64,000 nt of DNA from Chryseobacterium gambrini (GCF_900156825.1 NZ_FTOV01000001.1:124001-188000); one strand, 5' to 3'; shown: positions 52,940 to 62,873, counted from the first letter of the stretch. The notes: a model not told the origin generated them from the letters alone. Numbers and translations: made by a program.

Positions 52940-54067
52940 ATGAACAGAAAAATTTCTTCATTATTTTTCGCATTTTTATTTGTATTCATTAGTGGTTTCG
53001 CTAGTGCACAACATGAATCTGAAGGCGAAAAGTCAGCTGAAAAAGTAGAGAACAAAGAAGCCGGAGAGAGCTTCAATGCGACCAAGATGATCATGGAACA
53101 CATTGGTGATTCAAACGAATGGCATTTATGGACTACAAAAGATGATAACGGCGAAGAACATCATGTTTCTGTTCCTTTACCAGTAATTATTAAGGATAAT
53201 GAAGGTTGGCATGCTTTTCTTTCTAGCAGTATTGCGCATGGTCATGAACATGATGGGTATACTTTAGAAGAAGGTCAGGTAGTTTCTACTAAAGGAATTG
53301 AAAAGGCAACATTATTTTCAATCATTAGCGGGAAGCAAAAATCAAACGAAGTGTTTTTTGATCTTTCAATTACTAAAAATGCGGCTTCAATGTTCTTGTC
53401 AGTTATTTTTATGGCAGTTATTTTCATAGGAATGGCAAGAAACTATAAAAAATCTCAATTACCAAAAGGGGCTGGGAAATTATTAGAGCCGGTAATTGTA
53501 TTTCTTAGAGATGAAGTGGCGATTCCAAACATTGGATCAGTTAAATATAAAAGATATATGCCGTATTTGTTAACAGCATTCTTCTTTATTTGGTTTAATA
53601 ACTTATTTGGTTTGATTCCTTTCTTTCCATTTGGAGCGAACCTTACAGGTAACATTGCAATCACTGCGGTTTTGGCAATCATTACATTATTAATTACATT
53701 ATTCAGTGCTAATAAAGATTATTGGAAGCATATCTTTATGCCACCAGTTCCAATCTTATTGTATCCTATCATGGTTCCAATTGAGATTATCGGAATCTTT
53801 ACAAAGCCTTTCGCTTTAATGATGCGACTTTTTGCTAACGTTACAGCAGGGCATATTATGATCTTGGCGATTATTTCACTAATCTTCATTTTTAAATCTC
53901 CATTCTTAGGATTTGCGTCTGTACCATTAGCATTATTTGTTTCCGTATTGGAATTATTAGTTGCTGTATTACAAGCTTATATCTTTACGGTATTATCGGC
54001 GTTGTTTATTGGTATTGCAGTTGCGGAGCATGAACACGAGCATGGTCATGAAGAACACGCTCATTAA
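52940..54067 (+). CDS. atpB: ATP synthase F0 subunit a
   Basis: A 375-residue subunit a. An N-terminal signal peptide (about 1-24, ending ASAQ) and a long soluble, Glu/His-rich segment (about 25-145) precede the five or six membrane helices. The essential Arg is in MMRLFANVTAGH near 287. The leader and soluble part are typical of Bacteroidota, while the histidine-rich C-terminus (HEHEHGHEEHAH) is less usual. It forms the proton half-channels of the F0 rotor. Confidence 0.95.
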   Translation: MNRKISSLFFAFLFVFISGFASAQHESEGEKSAEKVENKEAGESFNATKMIMEHIGDSNEWHLWTTKDDNGEEHHVSVPLPVIIKDNEGWHAFLSSSIAHGHEHDGYTLEEGQVVSTKGIEKATLFSIISGKQKSNEVFFDLSITKNAASMFLSVIFMAVIFIGMARNYKKSQLPKGAGKLLEPVIVFLRDEVAIPNIGSVKYKRYMPYLLTAFFFIWFNNLFGLIPFFPFGANLTGNIAITAVLAIITLLITLFSANKDYWKHIFMPPVPILLYPIMVPIEIIGIFTKPFALMMRLFANVTAGHIMILAIISLIFIFKSPFLGFASVPLALFVSVLELLVAVLQAYIFTVLSALFIGIAVAEHEHEHGHEEHAH

Positions 54068-54112
54068 TTAACAAAAAAGAAAAATAATTTTAACTTATAT
54101 AATTTATTTATT

Positions 54113-54331
54113 ATGGATTTATCAACTGGAGCAGGATTAATTTACGTAGGTATCGGTTTAGCAGTATTAGGAGTAGGTCTTGGTATCGGAAAAATCGGAG
54201 GTCACGCAATGGACGCTATCGCTAGACAACCTGAGCAAGCTGGTAAGATTCAAGGAGCAATGCTTATTGCTGCTGGTCTTATTGAAGGTGCTGGTCTTAT
54301 CGCGATTATCTTTGGTGCTTTCATCAAGTAA
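54113..54331 (+). CDS. atpE: ATP synthase F0 subunit c
   Basis: A 72-residue hairpin with two membrane helices. The loop has ARQPE (about 37-41), and the ion-carrying carboxylate is E58 in GLIEGAGLIA. The Ser or Thr that directly follows the acidic residue in sodium-type subunits is replaced by Gly, so a proton-driven ring is expected. No signal peptide. It lies 45 nt after atpB. Confidence 0.95.
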   Translation: MDLSTGAGLIYVGIGLAVLGVGLGIGKIGGHAMDAIARQPEQAGKIQGAMLIAAGLIEGAGLIAIIFGAFIK

Positions 54332-54430
54332 TTATCCTCAAAAAAACATTCTTAGCAGTTAAGCGGTTGGCTGCTGCTAAGAATTTTAAAAACAATCCAT
54401 AAAATAACACTTAAAAAAGAATTTACAGAT

Positions 54431-54925
54431 ATGGGAATTATAGAACCTGGAATTGGACTTTTGTTTTGGATGACGCTTACTTTTGTTATCCTATTATTTC
54501 TTCTTGCAAAATTCGCTTGGAAACCAATTGTAAATGCAGTAAATGATAGAGAGACTTCTATTCAGGATGCACTAAATCAAGCTGTTTTAGCTAAAAAGGA
54601 AATGGAAATATTGAAAGCGGATAACGAAAGAATTATTCGTGAGGCTAAAATCGAAAGAGATGCCATCCTTAAAGAAGCAAGAGAAATCAGAGATAAAATC
54701 GTAGGTGAAGCTAAAGATGTTGCTAAAGTAGAAGGAGATAAAATGATTGAAGCAGCTAAGCAAACCATCAATGCTGAGAAAAATGCTGCAATGGCAGATA
54801 TCAAAACTCAGATTGGTACTTTATCTGTAAACATCGCAGAATCTATCCTGAAACAGAAATTAGACAACAGCGAAGCTCAAAACGAATTAGTTCAGAATTA
54901 TTTAAACAAATCAAACCTTAACTAA
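54431..54925 (+). CDS. atpF: ATP synthase F0 subunit b
   Basis: A 164-residue subunit b: one membrane helix (about 8-28, LLFWMTLTFVILLFLLAKF), then a long charged coiled coil (about 35-150) that reaches to the F1 delta subunit. It forms the peripheral stalk. It lies between atpE and atpH. Confidence 0.95.
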   Translation: MGIIEPGIGLLFWMTLTFVILLFLLAKFAWKPIVNAVNDRETSIQDALNQAVLAKKEMEILKADNERIIREAKIERDAILKEAREIRDKIVGEAKDVAKVEGDKMIEAAKQTINAEKNAAMADIKTQIGTLSVNIAESILKQKLDNSEAQNELVQNYLNKSNLN

Positions 54926-54927
54926 GA

Positions 54928-55467
54928 ATGCTTACATCGAAAGTAGCTAAAAGATACGCACAAGGTTTACTTGATTTTACAAATGAGTCAGGTCAAACGG
55001 CTACTGTATTTTCTGAAATGAAAGATGTAGTAAAGTTGATGAATGAGTCTCAGGACTTAAAGAAATTCTTCCTTACTCCTTACATCGATTCTAAAAAGAA
55101 AATAGAAGTAGCAAAAGAGATTTTCAAAGGTTTGTCAGCTTCTTCACAGAATTTGATTACTTTGGTAATCAGACACGGTCGTGAAAACCAGTTGAAAAAT
55201 ATTGCTCAGGAATTTATTAACAAAGTTGAAGATATTAGTGGAGTACAGAGAGTAACTGTTACCTCGGCAACTCAGCTTTCCAAAGAAAACCTAGATCAGA
55301 TTTTAAGAAATTCCAATCTTGTTAATACCAATGCAAATTTTGATTTGCAGATTAACGTAAAACCTGAAATTTTAGGAGGTTACATTTTAAGAGTTGGAGA
55401 CCAGCAGATCGATGCTTCTGTGAAGTCTAAACTTAACAGTATTAAAAAAGATTTTCATTTAAATTAA
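54928..55467 (+). CDS. atpH: ATP synthase F1 subunit delta
   Basis: A 179-residue OSCP/delta subunit. The N-terminal helical domain begins LTSKVAKRYAQGLLDF and the C-terminal domain has VTVTSATQLSKENL and GGYILRVGDQQIDASVKSKLNSI. It caps F1 and binds subunit b. It starts 2 nt after the atpF stop. Confidence 0.95.
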   Translation: MLTSKVAKRYAQGLLDFTNESGQTATVFSEMKDVVKLMNESQDLKKFFLTPYIDSKKKIEVAKEIFKGLSASSQNLITLVIRHGRENQLKNIAQEFINKVEDISGVQRVTVTSATQLSKENLDQILRNSNLVNTNANFDLQINVKPEILGGYILRVGDQQIDASVKSKLNSIKKDFHLN

Positions 55468-55485
55468 GAAAAAAACAACCATACA

Positions 55486-57063
55486 ATGGCAGAAATAAAT
55501 CCGGCAGAAGTATCTGCGATCTTAAAACAGCAATTGGCCAACTTCGATACTCAATCAAACGTTGAGGAAGTAGGTACAGTTTTAACCATCGGTGATGGTA
55601 TTGCTCGTGTATACGGGTTAGAAAACGTACAATACGGAGAGTTGGTGAAATTTTCTAGTGATGTAGAAGGTATTGTACTAAACCTTGAAGAAGACAACGT
55701 AGGTGTTGCGCTACTTGGTGAAAGTAAATTAGTAAAAGAAGGAGATACAGTAAGAAGAACAAACAGAATCTCTTCTATTAAAGTAGGAGAAGGTATGTTA
55801 GGAAGAGTAGTAGATACTCTTGGTAACCCTATCGATGGTAAAGGTCCTATTACTGGGGATTTATACGAAATGCCATTGGAAAGAAAAGCTCCCGGAGTTA
55901 TTTACAGACAACCGGTAACTGAACCTTTACAGTCAGGTATCGTTGCAATTGACTCTATGATCCCTGTAGGAAGAGGACAGAGAGAGCTTATCATCGGTGA
56001 CAGACAGACAGGTAAAACTACTGTTGCGATCGATACGATCATCAACCAAAAAGAATTCTTTGATGCAGGTAACCCTGTATATTGTATATATGTTGCTATC
56101 GGACAGAAAGCGTCTACTGTAGCACAAATCGTTAAAACACTTTCTGATAAAGGAGCTTTAGCATATACGGTAATCGTTGCGGCTAACGCATCGGATCCGG
56201 TTCCTATGCAGGTATATTCTGCAATGGCAGGAGCTGCAATCGGTGAGTTTTTCAGAGACACCGGAAGACCGGCTTTGATCGTTTATGATGATTTATCTAA
56301 ACAGGCAGTTGCTTACCGTGAGCTTTCTCTGCTTTTAAGAAGACCACCGGGTCGTGAGGCATATCCTGGAGACGTTTTCTATCTTCACTCAAGATTATTG
56401 GAAAGAGCTGCGAAAGTAATCGCGGATGACAATATCGCAAGACAGATGAACGATTTACCTGAGTCTTTAAGACCAATTGTAAAAGGAGGAGGTTCATTAA
56501 CGGCACTTCCAATTATTGAAACTCAGGCGGGTGACGTATCTGCGTATATTCCTACCAACGTAATCTCTATTACAGACGGACAGATCTTCTTGGAGTCTGA
56601 TCTATTCAACTCAGGGGTTCGTCCTGCGATTAACGTAGGTATCTCTGTATCCAGAGTAGGAGGTAACGCTCAGATCAAATCAATGAAAAAAGTTTCTGGT
56701 ACGCTTAAATTAGACCAGGCTCAGTATAAAGAATTAGAAGCGTTTGCTAAGTTCGGTTCAGACCTTGATGCTGCTACATTAGCGGTAATTTCTAAAGGGG
56801 AAAGAAACGTGGAAATCCTTAAGCAGCCGGTAAACTCTCCACTTCCGGTAGACAGCCAGGTTGCAATGATCTATGCAGGAACAGAGAACTTATTGAGAAA
56901 CGTTCCTATCAGAAAAGTAAAAGAATTCCAGATAGAATACATCGAGTTCCTAAGATCTAAGCATCCGGATACAATGGCTGCCATTAAAGCAGGAAAAATT
57001 GATGATTCAATTACAAGTGTTCTTAAGCAGGCTGCTAACGATCTAGCTGCTAAATATAACTAA
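55486..57063 (+). CDS. atpA: ATP synthase F1 subunit alpha
   Basis: A 525-residue alpha subunit with Walker [12 protein letters not shown] at about 170-180 and Walker [13 protein letters not shown] near 263. The alpha signature [13 protein letters not shown] (about 379-391) is present. It carries the non-catalytic nucleotide sites. It lies 18 nt after atpH and is followed by an 85-nt gap with an inverted repeat before atpG. Confidence 0.97.
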   Translation: MAEINPAEVSAILKQQLANFDTQSNVEEVGTVLTIGDGIARVYGLENVQYGELVKFSSDVEGIVLNLEEDNVGVALLGESKLVKEGDTVRRTNRISSIKVGEGMLGRVVDTLGNPIDGKGPITGDLYEMPLERKAPGVIYRQPVTEPLQSGIVAIDSMIPVGRGQRELIIGDRQTGKTTVAIDTIINQKEFFDAGNPVYCIYVAIGQKASTVAQIVKTLSDKGALAYTVIVAANASDPVPMQVYSAMAGAAIGEFFRDTGRPALIVYDDLSKQAVAYRELSLLLRRPPGREAYPGDVFYLHSRLLERAAKVIADDNIARQMNDLPESLRPIVKGGGSLTALPIIETQAGDVSAYIPTNVISITDGQIFLESDLFNSGVRPAINVGISVSRVGGNAQIKSMKKVSGTLKLDQAQYKELEAFAKFGSDLDAATLAVISKGERNVEILKQPVNSPLPVDSQVAMIYAGTENLLRNVPIRKVKEFQIEYIEFLRSKHPDTMAAIKAGKIDDSITSVLKQAANDLAAKYN

Positions 57064-57065
57064 AA

Positions 57066-57143
57066 ATTAGTTGATGGTTTTTGGTTGATAGTTGACAGAA
57101 TTTTCTAAAACTAGCAACCAACAACCGACAACCAACAACTAAC
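57066..57143. repeat. Imperfect inverted repeat between atpA and atpG
   Basis: The left arm (57066-57095, TTAGTTGATGG and so on) and right arm (57114-57143, CAACCAACAACC and so on) are inverse of each other in about 23 of 30 positions, around an 18-nt loop. The right arm is simple CAACC repeats. It fills the whole atpA-atpG spacer. Confidence 0.6.
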
Positions 57144-57148
57144 CCAAT

Positions 57149-58012
57149 ATGGCAAACTTAAAAGAAATACGAGGCAGAATTACGTCAATTTCATCTACGA
57201 TGCAAATTACCCGTGCTATGAAAATGGTTTCCGCTGCGAAACTTAAAAAAGCACAGGATGCAATCGTAATGTTAAGACCTTATTCTGAGAAATTACAGGA
57301 ACTTATCCAGAATGTAAATTCCAGTTCAGATCCTGATCAGATTTCTGTTTACGCTCAAAAAAGAGAAGTAAAAAGAATACTTTTCATCGCTATTACTTCA
57401 AACAGAGGTCTTGCCGGAGCTTTTAACTCTTCCATCGTTAAGGAACTGAATGCACAGTTTCAAAACAAATCTCAATACGAGGTGGAAGTTCTTTCTGTTG
57501 GTAAAAAAGCTTTTGATGCTGTAAGAAGAACGCGTACGGTGTATGCAAACGAAAGTGCTGTGTATGATAACCTGAACTTCGATGCGGTAGCTCACATTGC
57601 AGAAGCAGTAATGGGCAGCTTCAAAGAAGGTAAATTTGATGAAGTTTATTTAATTTATAATAAATTCGTTAATGCAGCGACTCAGGAAGTAACTACAGAA
57701 CAGCTTCTTCCGATCTCAATGCCTGAAAATACAGAATCTCAGGTAGAAACAGATTATATCTTTGAGCCAAACAGAGAAGAAATCTTAGATAACCTTATTC
57801 CTAAGTCAATCAAGACTCAGGTTTTCAAAGCAATCCTGGATTCAGTAGCTTCTGAACACGGAGCGAGAATGACGGCGATGCACAAAGCAACAGACAACGC
57901 GCAGGCTTTGAAGAACGATTTGGTCATCTTCTACAACAAAGCAAGACAGGCTGCCATTACAAACGAAATCTTAGAGATCGTTTCCGGAGCAGAAGCCTTG
58001 AAAAATTCGTAA
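57149..58012 (+). CDS. atpG: ATP synthase F1 subunit gamma
   Basis: A 287-residue gamma subunit. The N-terminal helix is ANLKEIRGRITSISSTMQITRAMKMVSAAKL and the C-terminal helix ends ITNEILEIVSGAEALKNS, the two halves of the rotating shaft. It is the last ATP synthase gene here; beta (atpD) and epsilon (atpC) are not in the window, and a terminator follows. Confidence 0.95.
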   Translation: MANLKEIRGRITSISSTMQITRAMKMVSAAKLKKAQDAIVMLRPYSEKLQELIQNVNSSSDPDQISVYAQKREVKRILFIAITSNRGLAGAFNSSIVKELNAQFQNKSQYEVEVLSVGKKAFDAVRRTRTVYANESAVYDNLNFDAVAHIAEAVMGSFKEGKFDEVYLIYNKFVNAATQEVTTEQLLPISMPENTESQVETDYIFEPNREEILDNLIPKSIKTQVFKAILDSVASEHGARMTAMHKATDNAQALKNDLVIFYNKARQAAITNEILEIVSGAEALKNS

Positions 58013-58034
58013 AGAATTATTTTAACACAATATT

Positions 58035-58059
58035 AAAGCATCGTAAATCACGATGCTTT
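58035..58059 (+). terminator. Terminator of the ATP synthase operon
   Basis: AAAGCATCGT pairs with ACGATGCTTT around a 5-nt loop, followed by a T run. Confidence 0.85.
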
Positions 58060-58061
58060 TT

Positions 58062-58088
58062 TTGTTATTTTTATTTTGTATATATTTG
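58062..58088 (+). promoter_or_regulatory. Promoter of the CNNM/CorC-like gene
   Basis: TTG at 58062-58064 and TATATTTG at 58081-58088 are 16 nt apart. The TTG lies inside the T run of the atpG terminator. Confidence 0.55.
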
Positions 58089-58114
58089 TAGAACTAAATT
58101 TATATAATTTCTAA

Positions 58115-59473
58115 ATGGACTCGGACATAGTCAGGCTTTTGCTGGCCTTATTACTTGTTTTACTTAATGGCTTTTTTGTAGCCGCAGAATTTTCAATTGT
58201 TAAAGTTCGTTATTCCCAAATTCAGATAAAAGCCGCAGAGGGGAACTCCATGGCAAAGCAGGCAGAGCATATCATCAAGCATCTTGATGAATATCTTTCG
58301 GCTACACAGCTTGGTATTACGTTGGCTTCCCTGGCTTTAGGTTGGGTAGGAGAAAGCGCATTGCACCATATTGTAGAAAATATTTTCCATTCTCTTAGTA
58401 TTGATCTTAGTCAGGCAACCATCACCTCAATTTCAGTGATTACAAGTTTTGTGCTCATTACGATCATGCACATTGTTTTCGGAGAGCTTATTCCGAAATC
58501 CATTGCCATCAGAAAATCAGAATCTACTACAATGGCGACTGCAATTCCGTTAAGAGTTTTTTATACGGTTTTCAAGCCTTTTATCTGGTTGATGAATTTA
58601 ATGTCTAATACATTTTTAAGACTGGTAAAAATTCATCCGGCTTCAGAACATGAGATCCACTCTACGGAAGAGCTTCAGCTTTTGGTAAAACAAAGCGCCG
58701 ACAGCGGAGAAATTGAAGAGGAAAATTATGAGATCATTAAAAATGCATTTGATTTTACAGATCATTCTGCAAAACAGATCATGGTTCCGCGTCAGAATAT
58801 TACATCGATAGATTTTAAGGAAGATGTCAATGAAATTATTAACACGATCATGGATAGCGGTTATTCCCGTATTCCGGTGTATGTAGATTCCATTGATAAC
58901 GTAATTGGTATCCTGTATACAAAAGAAATCATCAGAGAATTCGTTAAAAGAAAAGGAGAATTGAATCATGATGATCTGAAAGAATTGATGCGTGACGCAT
59001 TTTTCGTGGTGGGAAGTAAAAAGATTTCAGACCTATTGAAAATTTTTCAGCAGAAAAAACAGCATTTGGCGATTGTTATCGATGAATTCGGAGGGACAGA
59101 AGGAATTATTACCCTTGAAGATATTTTAGAGGAATTGGTAGGAGAAATTCAGGATGAAGAAGATGATGAAGAGAAAATTGTAGATAAAATCGGGGAGAAT
59201 ACCTATTGGGTTCAGGCAACACAGCCTTTGGATGAAATTAATGAATTTATTCCTAAAAAATTACCGCTTTCTGAAGAGAGTGAGTACAATACACTTGCAG
59301 GTTTTATTCTTCATGCTTTAGAAGATATTCCGGAAGAAAATCAGGAATTTGATCTGGAAAATTATCATTTCAAGATTCTTAAAATGAACAATAAAAGTGT
59401 GGAGCTTGTAGAGTTGGTATATGAAGAACCCAACAGCATTAGTGATCTTGCCGAAAAAATAGGAGAAGTTTAA
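58115..59473 (+). CDS. CNNM/CorC-like transporter (DUF21 with CBS domains)
   Basis: A 452-residue hemolysin C/CorC-like protein: DUF21 membrane domain with about four helices (1-190; LNGFFVAAEFSIVKVR is typical), a CBS pair (about 205-330, with the first CBS at IMVPRQNITSIDF), and a C-terminal CorC_HlyC domain (about 355-440). Relatives transport or sense magnesium and cobalt; some flavobacterial paralogues (GldE) act in gliding. It stands alone in front of clpS. Confidence 0.88.
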   Translation: MDSDIVRLLLALLLVLLNGFFVAAEFSIVKVRYSQIQIKAAEGNSMAKQAEHIIKHLDEYLSATQLGITLASLALGWVGESALHHIVENIFHSLSIDLSQATITSISVITSFVLITIMHIVFGELIPKSIAIRKSESTTMATAIPLRVFYTVFKPFIWLMNLMSNTFLRLVKIHPASEHEIHSTEELQLLVKQSADSGEIEEENYEIIKNAFDFTDHSAKQIMVPRQNITSIDFKEDVNEIINTIMDSGYSRIPVYVDSIDNVIGILYTKEIIREFVKRKGELNHDDLKELMRDAFFVVGSKKISDLLKIFQQKKQHLAIVIDEFGGTEGIITLEDILEELVGEIQDEEDDEEKIVDKIGENTYWVQATQPLDEINEFIPKKLPLSEESEYNTLAGFILHALEDIPEENQEFDLENYHFKILKMNNKSVELVELVYEEPNSISDLAEKIGEV

Positions 59474-59494
59474 TATATTGTAAACAATTTAAAC

Positions 59495-59800
59495 ATGATT
59501 TTTTATAACAGTATAAAAGATTACGAAGATCCGAAACGTCAGTACGAAGAAGAAGTTCTCGTATTGGATGAGACCGATGAAATCTATAAATTGGTTTTGC
59601 ATAACGATGACGTTCATACATTTGATTATGTTATTGATTGTCTGATCGAGATTTGCAAACACACCTTAGAGCAAGCCGAGCAATGTACAATTCTCGTCCA
59701 TTTTAAAGGGAAATGCACGGTAAAAACAGGCTCAATGGATCTTTTGAAACCTATGCATGAAAAACTGCTATCAAGGGAATTAACAAGCGAAATCGTATAA
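59495..59800 (+). CDS. clpS: ATP-dependent Clp protease adaptor ClpS
   Basis: A 101-residue ClpS. The core has LVLHNDDVHTFDYVIDCLIEIC, with the DD dipeptide and the helix that hold N-degron side chains, then HTLEQAEQCTILVHFKGKCTVKTG. The acidic N-terminal tail (about 1-30) inserts into the ClpA or ClpC N-domain. It selects proteins with destabilising N-terminal residues. It starts 21 nt after the CNNM gene and precedes a terminator. Confidence 0.93.
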   Translation: MIFYNSIKDYEDPKRQYEEEVLVLDETDEIYKLVLHNDDVHTFDYVIDCLIEICKHTLEQAEQCTILVHFKGKCTVKTGSMDLLKPMHEKLLSRELTSEIV

Positions 59801-59808
59801 AAATTATC

Positions 59809-59830
59809 AGCTCTGACTATTGTCGGAGCT
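59809..59830 (+). terminator. Terminator after clpS
   Basis: AGCTCTGAC pairs with GTCGGAGCT (one G-T pair) around TATT, followed by T8. Confidence 0.85.
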
Positions 59831-59934
59831 TTTTTTTACATCTAATTTTAATTTTTTATTAATATTTTTTAAGAATTTATTCATGTTTTTGTGAATATTT
59901 GTTATATTGCTCAATCAAATTATAAAAACATTAC

Positions 59935-61773
59935 ATGAAACTAAAAATTAATTCATTGGTTCTTGGCTGCATTTTATCTTGTTCAGCATTAATGGGTCAG
60001 GAATCATCTTTGGAATCATCCGCCAGAAAGTGGATTACGGAAAATTCAAGCAGTCTTGGAGTTCAGAATTTCAGCCAGTTTAAATTAAACTTTGTAAGAA
60101 AAAGCAGTTCAGGAGAAACATTGCGTTTTCAACAGCTGATGAAAGAAATTCAGGTTTTTCAGTCCGAACTTGTTGTTCATTTCAATAAAAACGGAGGAAT
60201 ATCCTATACTTCTGCAGAAAGTTTTAAAAAAGATATTAAAGAAATTAATGTTATTCCATCTTTTGCCTCGTCAGATGCACTTGCAAAGGCTCATCAGGCT
60301 TCCCATACGAAAGGAAGAATTACCCATGAAGAGACAAAACTTTATGTATACCTTACAGATTCCGGAGATACGAAATTAGTCTATCGTGTGCTCACGAGTT
60401 CTTTCGAAAATCCGGGAAGCTGGGAAACAATTATAGATGCACAGACTGGAGAAGTCATAAGTGTGAAAGATGTGGCATATTACTATAAAGAAAAAGAAAA
60501 AAATCCTGAAAAGAAATCCAATAAAAAGAATACCAAAGCTAAAAAAGTTTTGGTTTCCGGAACTGGTTATATTTTCAATCCGGATCCGCTTTCTAAAATG
60601 CAGGTAGCCTATGCAGGACAATATGTAGATAATAATGACGCAACAAATGCAAGTCTGGATGCTGCCAGAACTTTAGTTACGATTCCTGAATTGGATTTAA
60701 CGGCTGGAGTTTACAAGTTAAAAGGTTCTTATGCAGAAATAAAAGATCTTGAAACACCATCGACGGGACTTTTTACACAGACAACCAATCAGTTTTTATT
60801 TAACAGAAACGATCAGGGATTTGAAGCGGTAAATGCTTACTGGCATATTGATAACAGCCTGCGTTATATTAACCAGACATTGAATATTGATTGTAAACCC
60901 TTAACAAACGCAGGAATTTTATGGTTTGATCCCCATGGTTTAGATGGAGATGATAATTCTTATTACAGCAACGGACAGCTTGTTTTTGGAGAAGGCGGAG
61001 TAGACGATGCTGAAGATGCAGATGTTGTTTTGCACGAATTGGGACACGGCATTCACGACTGGCTTACGAATGGAAGCTTATCTCAGGTTCAGGGATTAAG
61101 CGAAGGCTGTGGAGACTATTGGGCGCAATCCTACAGCAGAAGTCTCAATCAGTGGCCTTCATCTTCCGCTGCGTACAACTGGATGTTCAGCTGGGACGGG
61201 CATAACGAATATTGGTCAGGAAGAATTACCAATTATACAGTATTATATCCCGGTTCCGGATCAATTCATACAAGAGGGCAGATTTGGGCATCCGCTCTTA
61301 TGAGAATCTATGATAAAATAGGGAAAGCAAAGACTGACAGAGCATTTCTGGAAGGAATAAGCATGACCAGTTCAAGTACGAACCAGCAAAGTGCAGCAAT
61401 TGCCGTAAGACAGGCTGCAATCGATATGCTGGGAACCTTTGGGTTTACCTGTGCGGATATTGCTCAGATGACGCAGGAATTTAACGCTGCAGGGTATGTT
61501 TTGCCGGCTTATACATGTCTTTTGGCAGTAGATGAAGCAGAGAAAAAGAATAATATTGCCATATATCCGAATCCTGTTTCAGATATTTTAACGGTTTCAA
61601 TGAAAATCAATAAAGACGAGAAGGCAGAAATCTATAATATGGAAGGCAGAAAAGTAATGGAAACTACGATTGGCAAAGGAAAAAATACAATCAATGTTTC
61701 TCATTTACAGATTGGAGACTATCTTTTGAGAATAAAAGGCTTGGAAGTCTCAACAAAGTTCATCAAAAAATAG
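59935..61773 (+). CDS. Secreted gluzincin metallopeptidase with T9SS sorting tail
   Basis: A 612-residue secreted protease. Signal peptide (about 1-22, ending LMGQ); an FTP-like propeptide and PepSY-like segment (about 25-180), with DAQTGEVISVKDV as the usual end; then a metallopeptidase domain. The zinc motif is HELGHGIHDW near 367-376, and the third ligand is the Glu of SEGCGDYWAQSY near 391, as in M4/M36 gluzincins. The C-terminal 75 residues (IAIYPNPVSDILTV and LQIGDYLLRIKG) are a type A sorting domain for type IX secretion. A charged Lys-rich insert (about 182-208) probably marks the propeptide cleavage region. It would be released or surface-bound. Confidence 0.9.
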   Translation: MKLKINSLVLGCILSCSALMGQESSLESSARKWITENSSSLGVQNFSQFKLNFVRKSSSGETLRFQQLMKEIQVFQSELVVHFNKNGGISYTSAESFKKDIKEINVIPSFASSDALAKAHQASHTKGRITHEETKLYVYLTDSGDTKLVYRVLTSSFENPGSWETIIDAQTGEVISVKDVAYYYKEKEKNPEKKSNKKNTKAKKVLVSGTGYIFNPDPLSKMQVAYAGQYVDNNDATNASLDAARTLVTIPELDLTAGVYKLKGSYAEIKDLETPSTGLFTQTTNQFLFNRNDQGFEAVNAYWHIDNSLRYINQTLNIDCKPLTNAGILWFDPHGLDGDDNSYYSNGQLVFGEGGVDDAEDADVVLHELGHGIHDWLTNGSLSQVQGLSEGCGDYWAQSYSRSLNQWPSSSAAYNWMFSWDGHNEYWSGRITNYTVLYPGSGSIHTRGQIWASALMRIYDKIGKAKTDRAFLEGISMTSSSTNQQSAAIAVRQAAIDMLGTFGFTCADIAQMTQEFNAAGYVLPAYTCLLAVDEAEKKNNIAIYPNPVSDILTVSMKINKDEKAEIYNMEGRKVMETTIGKGKNTINVSHLQIGDYLLRIKGLEVSTKFIKK

Positions 61774-61791
61774 AATTTCCGTAAAGAATAT

Positions 61792-61818
61792 AAAATCCGA
61801 TGTTTTGCATTGGATTTT
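61792..61818 (+). terminator. Terminator after the metallopeptidase gene
   Basis: AAAATCCGATG pairs with CATTGGATTTT (one G-T pair) around a 5-nt loop, followed by more T. Confidence 0.8.
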
Positions 61819-61850
61819 TTTTGATTAAAATTCATCTTTCATTATTTTAT

Positions 61851-61877
61851 TTGCATTCAAGTAAAATAGTATATTTG
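61851..61877 (+). promoter_or_regulatory. Promoter of udk
   Basis: TTG at 61851-61853 and TATATTTG at 61870-61877 are 16 nt apart; the leader would be about 22 nt. Confidence 0.6.
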
Positions 61878-61902
61878 TAAAAACTATAAAGAAACAAAAA
61901 TA

Positions 61903-62517
61903 ATGCTTGTAATAGGAATTGCAGGAGGTACAGGCTCCGGCAAAACTACGGTTGTTGATAAGATAATTCAGCAGCTTGACATCGAAGGAATGAACATCCT
62001 TTCACAGGATAACTATTATCATGATAATCATAATCTTACATTGGCAGAAAGAGAAGCCTTAAATTATGACCATCCCAAATCCATCGATTTTGACCTTCTG
62101 ATAAAACATGTAAAAGCTTTAAAAAATAACGAATCAATCGAGCAGCCTATTTACAGCTTTGTAACGCATGGAAGAACAGGAGATCACGTTACCGTAGAAC
62201 CTAAAAATGTATTGGTAGTAGAAGGAATTCTCGTTCTTACCAACAAGGAATTATTGAAGGAATTTGATCTGAAAGTTTTTGTACACGCAGATTCGGATGA
62301 AAGACTCATCAGAAGGATCAGAAGAGATACACAGGAAAGAGGAAGAGATCTTAACGAAGTATTACACCGTTATCAGACGACTCTGAAGCCGATGCATCAG
62401 GAATTTATTGAACCTTCCAAAAATGAAGCGGATCTTATCATCCCGAATATGAGACAGAATTCCGTTGCGATAGATTTTTTAACCACCGTTATTAAAAACT
62501 CGTTGAGAAAACACTAG
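61903..62517 (+). CDS. udk: Uridine kinase
   Basis: A 204-residue uridine/cytidine kinase. The P-loop is GIAGGTGSGKTT (5-16), the substrate site has LSQDNYYHD near 34 and YDHPKSIDFD near 57, and the lid arginines are in RLIRRIRRDTQERGR near 140. It phosphorylates uridine to UMP. It is followed 2 nt later by the DivIC-like gene, so the two are coupled. Confidence 0.95.
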   Translation: MLVIGIAGGTGSGKTTVVDKIIQQLDIEGMNILSQDNYYHDNHNLTLAEREALNYDHPKSIDFDLLIKHVKALKNNESIEQPIYSFVTHGRTGDHVTVEPKNVLVVEGILVLTNKELLKEFDLKVFVHADSDERLIRRIRRDTQERGRDLNEVLHRYQTTLKPMHQEFIEPSKNEADLIIPNMRQNSVAIDFLTTVIKNSLRKH

Positions 62518-62519
62518 AA

Positions 62520-62873
62520 ATGAAAGAAAATAAGCTTATTAAAGACATTCAGCCCAAGTCTGAAACATTCAAACTTATTCAGAAATATTTTTTGAATAAA
62601 TATACCATTACAATCTGTCTGTTTCTGGTATGGATGATTTTCTTTGATAAAACTTCCTTTCTTGTCATCAATGAACTGAACGGCGAAATCAGCAAATACG
62701 AAGAACAGCTTCAATACTATAAAACCGAATACGAAAAGAACGATGCGTTTTATAAAAAGCTGATGAACAACAAATCTGAAAAAGAAAAATACGCAAGAGA
62801 AAACTACTTCATGAAAAAGCCGGATGAAGAAATTTTTATTCTGGTAGTTGACAGCGCAAACGCGAAAAAATAA
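62520..62873 (+). CDS. Septum formation initiator (DivIC/FtsB-like)
   Basis: A 117-residue single-pass membrane protein: a cytoplasmic segment (1-27), one membrane helix (about 28-46, TITICLFLVWMIFFDKTSF), then a coiled coil (about 50-95) and a FtsB-like end with YARENYFMKKPDEEIFILV. It fits the DivIC/FtsB family of divisome proteins. It starts 2 nt after udk. Confidence 0.88.
   Translation: MKENKLIKDIQPKSETFKLIQKYFLNKYTITICLFLVWMIFFDKTSFLVINELNGEISKYEEQLQYYKTEYEKNDAFYKKLMNNKSEKEKYARENYFMKKPDEEIFILVVDSANAKK

Noticed and set aside
57066..57143. The atpA-atpG inverted repeat as a transcription terminator
   Set aside because: Its stem is imperfect, its loop is long and there is no T tract, and the gene order needs read-through to atpG.
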